From JAUVRX01 sp049664225 (GTDB lineage: Bacteria > Acidobacteriota > Thermoanaerobaculia > Multivoradales > JAHEKO01): 64,000 nt of DNA. The DNA is taken from contig JBATEX010000145.1 in assembly GCA_049664225.1 (NCBI GenBank), forward strand, positions 62,001-126,000, given 5' to 3'. This document shows, piece by piece, positions 8,642 through 17,741 of this stretch (within the stretch, counting starts at the first letter, position 1; each line of letters starts with the position of its first letter). A program made the position numbers and the translations under genes. Under the pieces are notes generated by a model that made no database searches, had not been told where the DNA came from, and saw nothing but the letters and a program-made list of their open reading frames with translations.

Positions 8642-11632
8642 ATGCAGGTGCGCCAGCAACTCCAGATTCGTCGTTTTCACGACCTCATGCCCTTCCGGGT
8701 GCGAGAGGTCTTGCTGGTTTCGTCACCGTTCGACGCCTTCATCCTGGAAGAGGACGGTCAACTCTCCGAACAGGTGTTCTTCGAATACCGGGACGTGAGT
8801 CTCTCGGGCCCACCCCGAGTGACTCACGTTCCCACTGGGGAGTTGGCTCTGCAGCGCCTCCAGGAACATCGCTACGACCTCATTCTGGTCATGACCAGCC
8901 TGGCCGACATGGGGGCCAACGCCCTCGGTCGGGAGATCAAGAAGCTCCGTCCAGGGCGCCCGGTCGTGCTGCTCGCCCTGGACCGCAAGGAGCTCGATCT
9001 GGCCAGGTCCACCATCGACCCGGAGTCCATCGACGGGGTCTTCCTGTGGTCTGGCGACTCCAAGATTCTCCTGGCTATCATCAAATACTTCGAAGATCGG
9101 GAGAACGTCGATCATGACATCCTGCATGGCAACGTGCGGGTGATCCTCCTGGTCGAGGACTCTCCCACCTACTATTCCAGCCTCTTCGGAACGCTTTATA
9201 AGGAGCTCATGAGGCAGTCTCACTCACTCTATTCCGAGGGCGTCAACGAGCTCCACCGCCGTATGTACATGCGATCCCGGCCCAAGATCCTTCACGCCAA
9301 GACCTACGACGAGGGTCAGGCCCTTTTTCATCGTTACCAAGACAACATCATCGCCCTGGTCAGTGATGTCGAAATACCGCGCGACGGCAAGCTCGACAAG
9401 GCAGGTGGCCTCGACCTCGTCCGCGTCGTCAGATCGTTCGATCCCCAGCTTCCAGTCCTGCTCGAGTCCGCCGAAGAGGCCAACCAGTCCAAAGCGGAAG
9501 CGGTGGATGCGACATTCGTCCACAAGGGATCAGGCAGCCTTCTGGCCGATGTGAGCAATTTCTTCCGCCAGGAGCTCGGCTTCGGAGATTTCATTTTTCG
9601 GACCGAGGCCGAGGGCGAGGAGGTGGCACGAGCCCACGACGTGCGTGAGTTCGAGCGGCAGCTGGCAGTGGTTCCCGAGGAATGTCTCTTCTATCACGCC
9701 TCCCACAATCATTTCTCCGTCTGGCTTATGGCCCGCAGCGAATTCGACCTTGCCGAGAGTCTCCGCCCTCGCCGCATCTCCGATTTCGAGAACGTCGAAG
9801 CGCTGCGCCAGTACCTCATCGCCAACTTGCGGGAAACGCGCCGTCGTTCCTATCGCGGTGTGATCGCCGATTTTTCCCGCAAAACCTTCGATCGGGATGC
9901 GATTTGCCGAATCGGCCAAGGCTCGATCGGTGGCAAGGCCCGAGGCCTGGCTTTCCTGAACCTGACCCTGTCGAAGAACTCCGAGGACGCTCTCGGTGGT
10001 ATGAACGTGAGCGTTCCGAGGACCACTGTCATCACGACGGATAAATTCGACGAGTTCGTAGATCGTAACCATCTTCGGGACTTTGCCTACAAATGTGACG
10101 ACGACCGGGAGCTGTGTGCTCGCTTTCTGAGCGCCAGGCTGTCGGACGAGCTGCACAGCGATCTGACATTCATCGCCCACCACCTCGATGGACCTCTGGC
10201 AATCCGTTCCTCGAGCCTGCTCGAGGATTCGATGCACCAACCGATGGCTGGGATCTACTCCACCCTGATGATCCCCAACCGGTCCCGTGACCCCGAGGAG
10301 CGACTGCGGGAGATCTGCAGTGCGGTGAAGCTGGTCTACGCCTCCACCTATTTCCGCAACGCCAAGAGCTATCTCAACAGCACCGGAAATCGCGTCGAGG
10401 AAGAGAAGATGGCGGTCATCATCCAGCGACTGGTGGGGCAGAAGTACGACAATCGGTTCTACCCCCATTTTGGCGGAGTCGCTCAGTCCCATAACTTCTA
10501 CCCCATCGGCAACCAGCGTGCCGAGGAAGGAATCGTCCACGTCGCGCTGGGGCTCGGTCGCCTCGTCGTGGACGGCGGGCTGGCTTTGCGCTTCAGCCCC
10601 AGACGTCCCGGAATCCTGCCGCAGCACGCCACTCCCAAGTTGATCTTGGACAGTAGTCAACGAGATTTCTACGCCGTGGACCTGGACTCGACCTGCTGTG
10701 AGATCGATGTCACGCTGTCTACCAACGTGAAATCCTTCCCCCTGCGGGTCGCCGAGCTCGACGGTACGCTGCTGCCCGTGGGCAGCGTCTTCAGCGCCGA
10801 TGACCAGACCGTTCGAGACGACCTGAGCCTGCCTGGCCCCAGGTTGGTCACCTTCAACAACATCTTGAAGCACGGTGCGATCCCCCTCGCTCCGGCACTT
10901 CTGAACCTCCTAGAGCTTGCCGAGCAGGGGCTGGGCTGCCCGGTCGAGATCGAGTTCGCCTGTGACATGGGAGATTGGGGCAGGCCGGCAGCTCGGGGAC
11001 GGAGTCGAGCCAAACCCATACTCTATCTGCTGCAGGTGCGGCCTTCTGCCACTCGCACCGCCGGCAAAGAGGTTCAGAAGTACAGCTTCACAACTGCCGA
11101 AACGCTCTGCAAATCCTCGAGGAGCCTCGGTCACGGCGTCGAGGACACCGTTCGTGACCTGATCTACGTGCGCCGCGACCGCTGGACTGCGGCCAGCAAT
11201 AAGAAGATCGCTGCCGAAGTTGGTGAGCTCAACAAGAAACTGACTGAAGCCGGACAGTCTTATCTGCTGGTCGGACCCGGACGCTGGGGCACAGCAGATT
11301 TCTGGCTCGGAATTCCCGTCCAATGGTCACAGATCTCGAACGTCCGTGCGATCGTCGAAGCGAGCCCAAGTGGTTACGACGTGGAACCCTCCCAGGGCAC
11401 CCACTTCTTCCAGAACATCGTCTCACTGCGGGTCGGTTATCTCACTCTGCCAGCCGGGGCCGAGGTTCCGGACGATGAAGCTGACTTCTTCGATTGGGAA
11501 TGGCTGGACTCGCAATTGGCTGCGACCGAAACCGATCACCTGCGTCACCTGCATTTCGAGCAGCCGCTAACGATCGTATTGGACGGCCGTCAAGGTCGCG
11601 GTCTCATCGCCAAACCCAAAAGCCAGCCCTGA
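8642..11632 (+). CDS. Receiver-receiver-PPDK ATP-binding domain protein
   Basis: A 996-residue protein. Residues 20-150 look like a degenerate response-regulator receiver (no phospho-acceptor Asp in the usual place). Residues 165-310 form an intact one: acidic E172-D173, acceptor Asp at about 242 in V-S-D-V-E-I-P, and K295 in V-H-K-G-S. From about 420 comes the ATP-grasp-like pyruvate phosphate dikinase / PEP synthase nucleotide domain, with G-G-K-A-R-G-L (430-436), I-R-S-S-S-L-L-E-D and, near 800, L-L-Q-V-R-P. The phosphohistidine and PEP-barrel domains of real PPDK are absent. A TTG at 8636 overlapping the gdhA stop is an alternative start. Phosphorylation-controlled phosphotransfer is likely; the substrate is unknown. 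Confidence 0.8.
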   Translation: MQVRQQLQIRRFHDLMPFRVREVLLVSSPFDAFILEEDGQLSEQVFFEYRDVSLSGPPRVTHVPTGELALQRLQEHRYDLILVMTSLADMGANALGREIKKLRPGRPVVLLALDRKELDLARSTIDPESIDGVFLWSGDSKILLAIIKYFEDRENVDHDILHGNVRVILLVEDSPTYYSSLFGTLYKELMRQSHSLYSEGVNELHRRMYMRSRPKILHAKTYDEGQALFHRYQDNIIALVSDVEIPRDGKLDKAGGLDLVRVVRSFDPQLPVLLESAEEANQSKAEAVDATFVHKGSGSLLADVSNFFRQELGFGDFIFRTEAEGEEVARAHDVREFERQLAVVPEECLFYHASHNHFSVWLMARSEFDLAESLRPRRISDFENVEALRQYLIANLRETRRRSYRGVIADFSRKTFDRDAICRIGQGSIGGKARGLAFLNLTLSKNSEDALGGMNVSVPRTTVITTDKFDEFVDRNHLRDFAYKCDDDRELCARFLSARLSDELHSDLTFIAHHLDGPLAIRSSSLLEDSMHQPMAGIYSTLMIPNRSRDPEERLREICSAVKLVYASTYFRNAKSYLNSTGNRVEEEKMAVIIQRLVGQKYDNRFYPHFGGVAQSHNFYPIGNQRAEEGIVHVALGLGRLVVDGGLALRFSPRRPGILPQHATPKLILDSSQRDFYAVDLDSTCCEIDVTLSTNVKSFPLRVAELDGTLLPVGSVFSADDQTVRDDLSLPGPRLVTFNNILKHGAIPLAPALLNLLELAEQGLGCPVEIEFACDMGDWGRPAARGRSRAKPILYLLQVRPSATRTAGKEVQKYSFTTAETLCKSSRSLGHGVEDTVRDLIYVRRDRWTAASNKKIAAEVGELNKKLTEAGQSYLLVGPGRWGTADFWLGIPVQWSQISNVRAIVEASPSGYDVEPSQGTHFFQNIVSLRVGYLTLPAGAEVPDDEADFFDWEWLDSQLAATETDHLRHLHFEQPLTIVLDGRQGRGLIAKPKSQP

Positions 11633-11639
11633 CAAACAC

Positions 11640-11663
11640 AAGGCCCGGCACATGCCGGGCCTT
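11640..11663 (-). terminator. Intergenic hairpin, terminator for the fumarase genes
   Basis: An 11-bp perfect stem (AAGGCCCGGCA against its complement) with a two-base gap lies between two convergent genes. On the minus strand it is followed by a T-rich run (TTGTGTTTGT), as in a rho-independent terminator. It may also stop transcription from the plus-strand receiver/PPDK gene, but that side lacks a T-run. Confidence 0.7.
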
Positions 11664-11684
11664 CGAACCTGCTCTGGCGTAGCT

Positions 11685-12272
11685 CTACGCCGGGGCAGCG
11701 AGTAGCTTTTCGAACTGGGCTTTCGAATAGTCCTCGACCTCTGTGTGCAGCGAGCCGCCCCGGGCATCCATGGTTACCATCACCGGGAACTTCTCGACCT
11801 CGATAACCCAGAGAGCCTCGGGTACGCCGAACTCCTCGAGCATGAACACCCGCTCGACCTTCTTCACGGCCTCGGCCAGGACCTGCGCCGCCCCACCCAC
11901 GGCATGTAGATAGAGGGCTCCGCTCTTCTCCAGACCAGTGAGTGTCTTCAGCCCCATACCCCCCTTCCCGATCACACCTCGCAGACCGTACCTGTCGATC
12001 ACATCGGCCTGGTAGGGCTCCTCTCTGATGGAGGTCGTCGGACCCGCGGCCACGAATTCGTAGGATCCGTCGTCGAGCTGACGCACGACCGGACCACAAT
12101 GGTAGATGACGGTTCCCTCGAGAAAGGGAGCCACTTCTTCCCGGTACTCCTCCAATAGCCACTTGTGAGCGGCATCACGGCCAGTGATCATGCGGCCCGT
12201 CAGCTCGACACCTGCACCGACTTCCAGATTCCTGACAGTCTTCTCGTCCAAGGGCAACCTCAGTTCAGCCAT
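11685..12272 (-). CDS. fumB: Class I fumarate hydratase, beta subunit
   Basis: A 195-residue protein matching the C-terminal half of class I (iron-sulfur) fumarases and tartrate dehydratase beta: L-T-G-R-M-I-T-G-R-D-A-A-H-K, Y-H-C-G-P-V, A-G-P-T-T-S-I-R and I-G-K-G-G-M-G. With the alpha subunit it interconverts fumarate and malate in the TCA cycle. The ATG at 12272 lies inside the 3' end of the alpha gene (13-base overlap) and has GGAAGGAG upstream, so translation is coupled. The two-subunit form is typical of anaerobes, archaea and deep-branching bacteria. Symbols for split fumarases vary between organisms. Confidence 0.9.
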   Translation of the reverse strand: MAELRLPLDEKTVRNLEVGAGVELTGRMITGRDAAHKWLLEEYREEVAPFLEGTVIYHCGPVVRQLDDGSYEFVAAGPTTSIREEPYQADVIDRYGLRGVIGKGGMGLKTLTGLEKSGALYLHAVGGAAQVLAEAVKKVERVFMLEEFGVPEALWVIEVEKFPVMVTMDARGGSLHTEVEDYSKAQFEKLLAAPA

Positions 12273-13144
12273 GTCGCCGCTCCTTCCTCGTCGAGACTGA
12301 CGGCAGCACGCCGATCGGCCCAACACATGTAGCTGATGGTCACGAAGTAGGAAGCTGGCAGTCGGTCCAGCACACCGACCTTGACTCCCAGAACCGTGGT
12401 TTTCCCGCCGAATCCCATTGGGCCGATCCCCAACTCGTTGGCCTGCTTCAGCAATCGCTCTTCCAACTCGGCCAATTCCGCCATGGGATTGGTGTCCGAT
12501 AGGGGCCGCAATAGCTGACATTTCGATTCCGAGAATCCAGAAACCCTGTCGCCCCCGATACAGATGCCCAGAACGCCTGGGGCACAGCCCTTCCCCTGCG
12601 CCTGAACCACCGCGTCCAAGACAACACGACGGACGCCTTCCAGATCGCGTCCCGCCTGGAGACCGCTATCGGGTAGCTTGTACTGGATGCCGACGTTTTC
12701 GCAGCCCCCACCCTTCAAGATCAGCCGCACCTCGACCTTGGGCTCGTCCCATTCTTCGAAATGCAGGAACGGAATGGCTCGGCCCGCGCCATCGCCGGTG
12801 TTCTTGCCTGTCAGCGTATCCACCGCGTTGGGCCGCAGATAGCTCTTGGAGGTCGCCAGCTTTACGGCCTCGTGCATGGCCTCTTCGAGCAGGCGGGTGC
12901 TGGTCCCCTCGGGATAGCTGACCCAGGCCACGGGTGTTCCTGTGTCCTGACATATCGGGGCTGACTTGGATCTGGCCAGTTCGACGTTGTCCAGAATCGT
13001 GACCAGGGCCTGCCGGGCCAGACTGTCTCTCTCCTCTCTCTCTCTGCCCTCCTCCAGAGCCTGCACGACATCGGGCGGCAACTCGGCAGAGGCCCGGCGT
13101 ATCAGCTCCACAAAGGTATCCACGTATCGCTCCTTCGTCACCAT
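12260..13144 (-). CDS. fumA: Class I fumarate hydratase, alpha subunit
   Basis: A 294-residue subunit that carries the catalytic [4Fe-4S] cluster. Likely cluster cysteines are C65 (P-I-C-Q-D-T-G-T), C148 (K-G-G-G-C-E-N) and C187 (K-G-C-A-P-G), ahead of G-I-C-I-G-G-D. Conserved K-N-T-G-D-G and F-G-G-K-T-T-V are also present. AAGGAG precedes the ATG. The cluster makes this enzyme oxygen-sensitive, consistent with the ferredoxin-linked genes upstream on the same strand. A gap of 211 bases separates it from the hemerythrin gene, so it may be the tail of that operon or have its own promoter. Confidence 0.92.
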   Translation of the reverse strand: MVTKERYVDTFVELIRRASAELPPDVVQALEEGREREERDSLARQALVTILDNVELARSKSAPICQDTGTPVAWVSYPEGTSTRLLEEAMHEAVKLATSKSYLRPNAVDTLTGKNTGDGAGRAIPFLHFEEWDEPKVEVRLILKGGGCENVGIQYKLPDSGLQAGRDLEGVRRVVLDAVVQAQGKGCAPGVLGICIGGDRVSGFSESKCQLLRPLSDTNPMAELAELEERLLKQANELGIGPMGFGGKTTVLGVKVGVLDRLPASYFVTISYMCWADRRAAVSLDEEGAATWLN

Positions 13145-13355
13145 TGGCCGCTCCTTCGGTGCGGGTTGCCATCAGCTCGAGCCGTAACGACTCGAGCGCA
13201 ACCCTGAAAATTCCCAGGTTTCGAGTTGCGGGGTCCAGCGCGAAACGGCTGCCCCGCTCTTACCGCCTCCATGTTCTCAGGCTGCGCAGTGCCTTTGAAC
13301 ACCTTACTGGGTGGGCAGACTCCCCACCCCGTCAGACTGGCAGAGGCTCCGCAAT
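13145..13355 (-). other. Intergenic gap between the Hdr operon and the fumarase genes
   Basis: Non-coding gap of 211 bases. It holds one modest hairpin at 13309-13329 (GGGTGGG against CCCACCC, seven-base loop) without a T-run, a possible weak terminator after the hemerythrin gene. I see no convincing promoter for the fumarase genes. Confidence 0.35.
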
Positions 13356-13829
13356 TCAGTCCATCGCACCGTGGTCTCGATACTCGAGGCGTTGAAACAG
13401 GTCGGTCTCCTCCACCTCGTGCCGATGCAGTTCGTCCAGCAGGGTCAAAGTGCGTTGCCTAAGGCGCGGATCTTCGGGCACTTCCCCTTCCGAGTAGGTC
13501 AGGGCATCCGTCATGATCGACCTGAGGTCGCGAAGCATGTCCGGGTGCTGACCGACAACCGCCTCCAACCTGGCGAGGGCACGCGGATGTCGTTCGATGA
13601 CGTCCTCCACCAGGCCCATGGATTCCTCGAACCGAAAGTGACGAAAGAGCTCGTCATGGAGCTTGACCAGTCGGACCGAGAGATCGGCGGCCCAGGAATG
13701 GGCTCCAGGCAGACCGGCCTCTGGTCGCGGCTGGGTCAGGATCTGCCGCACTTCAGCGATCATCACCCGAAGCCGTTTGTGTTCCTCGAGAACCTGATCG
13801 ATCCACTGTTGAGATACCACTGTCGTCAT
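13356..13829 (-). CDS. Hemerythrin HHE-domain protein
   Basis: A 157-residue, mostly helical protein with hemerythrin-like His/Glu spacing: E-E-H-K-R-L at the N-terminus, K-L-H-D-E-L-F-R-H-F-R-F-E-E, and H-R-H-E-V-E-E-T near the C-terminus. These would form a di-iron site that binds or senses oxygen or nitric oxide. AAGGAGGGG precedes the ATG, which overlaps the stop of the zinc-ribbon gene (ATGA). As the last gene of the Kor/Hdr operon, it may sense or buffer oxygen for the sensitive enzymes encoded upstream. That role is inferred from position. Confidence 0.8.
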   Translation of the reverse strand: MTTVVSQQWIDQVLEEHKRLRVMIAEVRQILTQPRPEAGLPGAHSWAADLSVRLVKLHDELFRHFRFEESMGLVEDVIERHPRALARLEAVVGQHPDMLRDLRSIMTDALTYSEGEVPEDPRLRQRTLTLLDELHRHEVEETDLFQRLEYRDHGAMD

Positions 13830-14020
13830 ACAACCCCTCCTTTTGCGGTTTTGCCTGCCCCCAAAGCGGCCTGACTGGCAGCGGCCTGTGGTGTCTCCAA
13901 TCTGACGCTGTTGCTGCCACATTGCGGACAGCTGCGCTCCACCACCTCCTTGGGGTCATGGCCCATCGCAAAGCGATGCTGGCAGCGAAGACAGTAGAAC
14001 GTCTTATTCTGCTTGGCCAT
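13826..14020 (-). CDS. Small zinc-ribbon protein
   Basis: A 64-residue protein with a zinc-ribbon: C-L-R-C at 10-13 and C-P-Q-C at 31-34, each pair before a short loop. The C-terminal third is Ala/Gly/Lys-rich and probably disordered. GAGGAA lies before the ATG, and the stop overlaps the hemerythrin start by four bases. It lies between hdrA and the hemerythrin gene, so it belongs to the operon. It could be a metal- or redox-responsive partner, but nothing in the sequence shows a function. Confidence 0.75.
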   Translation of the reverse strand: MAKQNKTFYCLRCQHRFAMGHDPKEVVERSCPQCGSNSVRLETPQAAASQAALGAGKTAKGGVV

Positions 14021-14043
14021 GATCGAATTCCTCTTCCAGCTCT

Positions 14044-16524
14044 TCAGTTCTGGATCGGGAGAACCTGTTCTCTACCTTTCTTCGGGAGAATGGGGGGACT
14101 CCCTCCCATCGACTCCTTGGCGAGAATCTGCATGCTCTCCTCGACCTCTTTGGCCGTTACCTGCCGCAACATGCTGTCCAGCTCCTGCATGACGCGAGCG
14201 AACTTCTGACCTTCCGCCGCCGAGATCCACTCCAACTGCAGCCGCTCGGGGCGGATACCGAGTTTCTCCATCTTCGACCAGATCTTCTCAATCCGGCGCT
14301 GAGTCCAGGTCACCGCGTCGATGTAGTGGCAGTCTGTGAAGTGACAGCCCGACACCAACACCAGAGGGGCCCCCTTCCGAAAAGCGTGCCAGATGAAGGC
14401 CTGATCGACCCGTCCACTGCACATGGTCCGGATCAGGCGAACGGAGGCCGGATACTGGAGCCGCGAGGTTCCTGCATTGTCGCCGCCGGCGTAGGAGCAC
14501 CAATTACAGGCGAAGCCGACAATCTTCTGCATGGGATCCTCGGCCAGAATGCCGTCGATCTGCGCCAGGACCTGTTGGTCGGCGAAGTGACGCATGTCGA
14601 TGGCATCGAAAGGACACTCTGCCGCGCATGTACCGCAGCCGGCGCAGGCCGCTTCGACAAACTGCGGCAGGAGACCCTTCTTCTTGTCAGCCTGCTCGAT
14701 GGCATGGAACGGGCAGACCCGAGCACAGATGGTGCAGAGCTGACAGCGGTCGGCATCCAGGGTCGCCGTAATGGCCTCGATTCGCACCTGGCCGGCACCC
14801 AACAGATTCCCGGCTCTGGCGGCGGCAGCGCCGGCCTGTGTAACGGAGTCCTTGACGTCCTTGGGTGACTCGACACAACCGGCGAAATAGACCCCGCGAG
14901 TCGGAGCATCGACAGGCTTGAGTTTTGGGTGAGCCTCCATGACGAAGCCATCAGAGGTATGCGAGAGGCTCAGGATCTCGTCAATGCTGCGCTTGCCGTT
15001 GCCGTTGGCTCGACGCGGTACCATCCCCACCGCCAGGACGAGCATGTCCAGCCGGTGCTCCTCCATCGTTCCGGTCAGCGTGTTCTCGACCTCGACGATG
15101 AGATCGCTGCTACCAGGTGCCTCCTTCACAGTGCCAGGCAATCCCCTGATGTAGCGCACGCCCGCTTCGCGGCTGCGCCGATACAGGTCCTCGAAGCCCT
15201 TGCCGAAGGCCCGGATATCCATGTAGTAGACCGTCGACCGACTCTCCGGATAGTGATCCGCCAACAGCAGCGTCTCCTTGATGGTGTTCATGCAGCAGAT
15301 GTTCGAGCAGTAAGGCACGCCTCGTTGGACCGATCGAGAGCCGACACACTGGATGAATCCGACTCTCAGAGGCACTGCCCGGTCGGAAGGCCGCACCAGT
15401 TCTCCGTCGGTGGGGCCGCCGGCATTGATCAGTCTCTCGAATTCCATACTGGTGACGACGTTCGGAAATCGGGTGTAGCCGTACTCGTCGTTTTCCCGTG
15501 GGTCGTAGACCTCCATTCCGGTAGCAACGACCACCGTTCCCACCTCGAGATCCAGAAACTCGTCCTTGGCATCGAAATCGATGCATTTCTTGTCGCAGAC
15601 CTCGAGGCACTTGCCACAGGCAATTGGATTGAAACCCAGGCAGGACTCGACGTCGAGGCTGAAAGCCGAAGGCACAGCCTGAGGAAAAGGCAGGTAGATG
15701 GCCTTGCGCGATGAGAGGCCCTCCTGATACTCGTCTGGCACGATCACAGGGCAGACCTTCTCGCATTCGCCACAGGAGGTACATTCGTCGGAATCGACGA
15801 AGCGTGCACGGCGCCGTACCAGGGCTCGGTAGTTGCCTACGAAGCCCGTGATGTCCTCGACCTCGGAATCGACCAGTAACTCGATGCGGGGATGCCGACC
15901 GGCATCCATCATTTTAGGGCCGAGAATTCATATAGAGCAGTCCATGGTCGGGAAGGTCTTGTCCAGCGCGGCCATGAGCCCGCCTATGGAAGGCTCCTTT
16001 TCCACCAAATACACCTGGTGGCCACCATCCGCCAGCTCGAGAGCCGTCTGAATGCCAGCCACTCCTCCGCCGATGACCAATGCCGCATCGCTTACCGGAA
16101 AGACCTTCTCGTCCTGGGGCTCCAACATCCGCGCTCGCCCGACAGCGCTCCGCACGAGGTCCTTCGCCTTCTCGGTGGCTGCCTCCCGATCATGAATATG
16201 AACCCAGCTGCAGTGTTCACGGATATTGGCCATCTCGACCAGATAGGGATTCAATCCAGCATCTTCCACACAGTGACGGAAGGTGGGTTCGTGAATCTTC
16301 GGGGTGCAGGATGCCACCACGACCCGATTCAGATCGTGCTCCGCGATCGCCTTCTTGATTTCGTTCTGCCCCGGATCGGCACAGGTGTAGCGATTGCGAA
16401 CGACTGCCACGACGTCGGGCAACTCGCTGGCAAAACGGGAAACCTCCTCTGTGTCCACTGTGCCGGCGATGTTCAGCCCGCAATCGCACACGAAGACACC
16501 GACACGCAAGGCTTGCTCTGTCAT
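14044..16524 (-). CDS. hdrA: HdrA-MvhD fusion, predicted selenoprotein (UGA = Sec199)
   Basis: Read through an in-frame UGA at 15930-15928, this is one 826-residue flavoprotein. Order: HdrA N-terminal domain (V-G-V-F-V-C-D-C-G-L-N-I-A-G-T), FAD-binding I-G-G-G-V-A-G (151-157), the HdrA hallmark D-K-T-F-P-T-M-D-C196-S-I-U199-I-L-G-P-K, a ferredoxin-like insert (C-T-S-C-G-E-C-E-K-V-C-P), the second FAD half, two [4Fe-4S] motifs (C-Q-L-C-T-I-C-A-R-V-C-P and C-A-G-C-G-T-C-A-A-E-C-P), and a C-terminal MvhD-type [2Fe-2S] domain (F-A-C-N-W-C-S-Y-A-G, M-C-S-G-R-V, S-G-C-H-F-T-D-C-H). Position 199 is Cys or Sec in known HdrAs; methanogen HdrA can be a selenoprotein. AGGAGAGG precedes the ATG. HdrA is the bifurcating flavin subunit of heterodisulfide-reductase complexes. 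A point-mutated pseudogene is the alternative. Confidence 0.85.
15890..15907 (-). promoter_or_regulatory. Candidate bacterial SECIS element in hdrA
   Basis: On the mRNA strand a perfect 7-bp stem (GGATGCC with GGCATCC) closes a GGTC loop. The stem starts 20 bases and the loop 27 bases after the UGA. Bacterial SECIS hairpins lie immediately downstream of the UGA inside the coding sequence and usually have G or GU in a small apical loop; the E. coli fdhF loop also contains GGUC. The sequence also encodes conserved D-A-G-R-H-P, so part of the pairing is constrained by protein, but the codons chosen give a mismatch-free stem. Confidence 0.75.
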
Positions 16525-16539
16525 GAACCTCTCCTGTCT

Positions 16540-17730
16540 CTAGGACTTCGACGGTAAGTCCTTCTCCGTTTCACTTTTTGTCGTCAGCAGACTCGCTGCG
16601 AGGACTGTGAGGTCTTCGATTTGAAGCTCGGCTGCGCCCTGCCGCTCATTGAGACGATCCTCGGCCTGAGCACAGCGAAAATGAATCAAACACTTGGGAC
16701 AGGCGGTTACCATCTTTGTGGCGCCCGTCGCCGCGGCACTCTCCAATCTCTGAGCTTGAAGTCGTCGAGAGTCTCGATTGCATTGGATGAAACCAGGGGT
16801 GCCGCAGCACTGCGCATCGGCGCCTGACTTCTCCATCTCCACGACTTCACTCCCCGGCAGCGAGGCCATGACCGTCCTGGGAGCGTCGAAGACTCCCAAC
16901 TGCCTGCCCAGCCTGCACGGATCGTGGAATGTCATGGCTCCTGTCTCCCCGACATCCCGGAATCTCAGTTCGTCGCTCTCCACCCGCTCAGCGAGGAACT
17001 CCGAGATGTGCTGAACTCGAGGCTGATAGCTCTCCACATAGCGCGGGTAGTCGAGGCTCCAGGTGCGACAACACTCGGCGCACGTCGTCAGGAGGTGGCT
17101 AACGCCGCGCTCTTGAAAAGCCGTGGTGTTGGCCACAACCAGCTTCTCGAACGTCTTCTCCTCGCCACTCCACAAGAGGTCATGGCCACAACAGCGCTCG
17201 TCCGCCACGACCACCGGCTCAATGCCCAGGTGATTCAGGAGTCTGACGGCGGAGCGCGCGATCTCCACCATCTGGACCTCCAGCTCCGACCCGAAAACGA
17301 CATCGAAAAGAGGCAGGCAACCAACGAACAGCCCGACCTCGCCCTCCTCGGCCACCACCAGGTCATCCTCCAACCAGGCCGTATTGCGGCCGTTGACCGA
17401 CCCGTCTGCAGCCCAGCGGGCCGATTCCTGAAACACCGCTCCATGCGGGCACGACCATCGGCTCTTTTCGGGCAGCTCGGGGCGCAATCCAAGAATGAAC
17501 TCTGTGTAGCGAACACCCTGCGGGCATCGCACCTCACAGGCGCCGCAAGTCAGGCAACGCTGCACTGCGGCCGCGTGGCCGTCAATCTCCGCCTCCGGGT
17601 CCTGGATCGACATCATGCGAGCCGCCGAGAACCCTCCGAAGCGCGCCAGCGGGCACATCGTGCTGCATTTGCCGCACTCCAGGCAGAGTGCAGCCTGCGT
17701 GGATTGCTTGAGCTGGATGAGGTCTCTCAT
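16540..17730 (-). CDS. hdrB: HdrC-HdrB fusion, heterodisulfide-reductase-like iron-sulfur subunit
   Basis: A 396-residue protein. Residues 1-90 are HdrC-like with two [4Fe-4S] motifs (C-L-E-C-G-K-C-S-T-M-C-P and C-L-T-C-G-A-C-E-V-R-C-P). Two complete CCG domains follow, as in HdrB: F-V-G-C-L-P with R-C-C-G-H-D and C-A-E-C-C, then H-D-P-C-R-L with Q-C-C-G-T-P and C-P-K-C. In HdrB these hold the noncubane [4Fe-4S] clusters that reduce disulfides. The ATG at 17730 has GAGGAG upstream and lies 11 bases after the flavoprotein gene; hdrA follows 15 bases after the stop. The physiological disulfide or other acceptor is not evident, because coenzyme M/B are methanogen cofactors. Confidence 0.88.
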   Translation of the reverse strand: MRDLIQLKQSTQAALCLECGKCSTMCPLARFGGFSAARMMSIQDPEAEIDGHAAAVQRCLTCGACEVRCPQGVRYTEFILGLRPELPEKSRWSCPHGAVFQESARWAADGSVNGRNTAWLEDDLVVAEEGEVGLFVGCLPLFDVVFGSELEVQMVEIARSAVRLLNHLGIEPVVVADERCCGHDLLWSGEEKTFEKLVVANTTAFQERGVSHLLTTCAECCRTWSLDYPRYVESYQPRVQHISEFLAERVESDELRFRDVGETGAMTFHDPCRLGRQLGVFDAPRTVMASLPGSEVVEMEKSGADAQCCGTPGFIQCNRDSRRLQAQRLESAAATGATKMVTACPKCLIHFRCAQAEDRLNERQGAAELQIEDLTVLAASLLTTKSETEKDLPSKS

Positions 17731-17741
17731 CGCGCCACTCC

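Noticed and set aside
9530..10873. Minus-strand ORF of 447 codons opposite the PPDK-like gene
   Set aside because: No recognisable domain; codon-position shadow.
14044..16524. Reading hdrA as two separate genes, the downstream one starting at an ATG near 15912
   Set aside because: The UGA is in frame, no ribosome-binding site precedes the second ATG, the protein motif is continuous across it and a SECIS-like hairpin follows.
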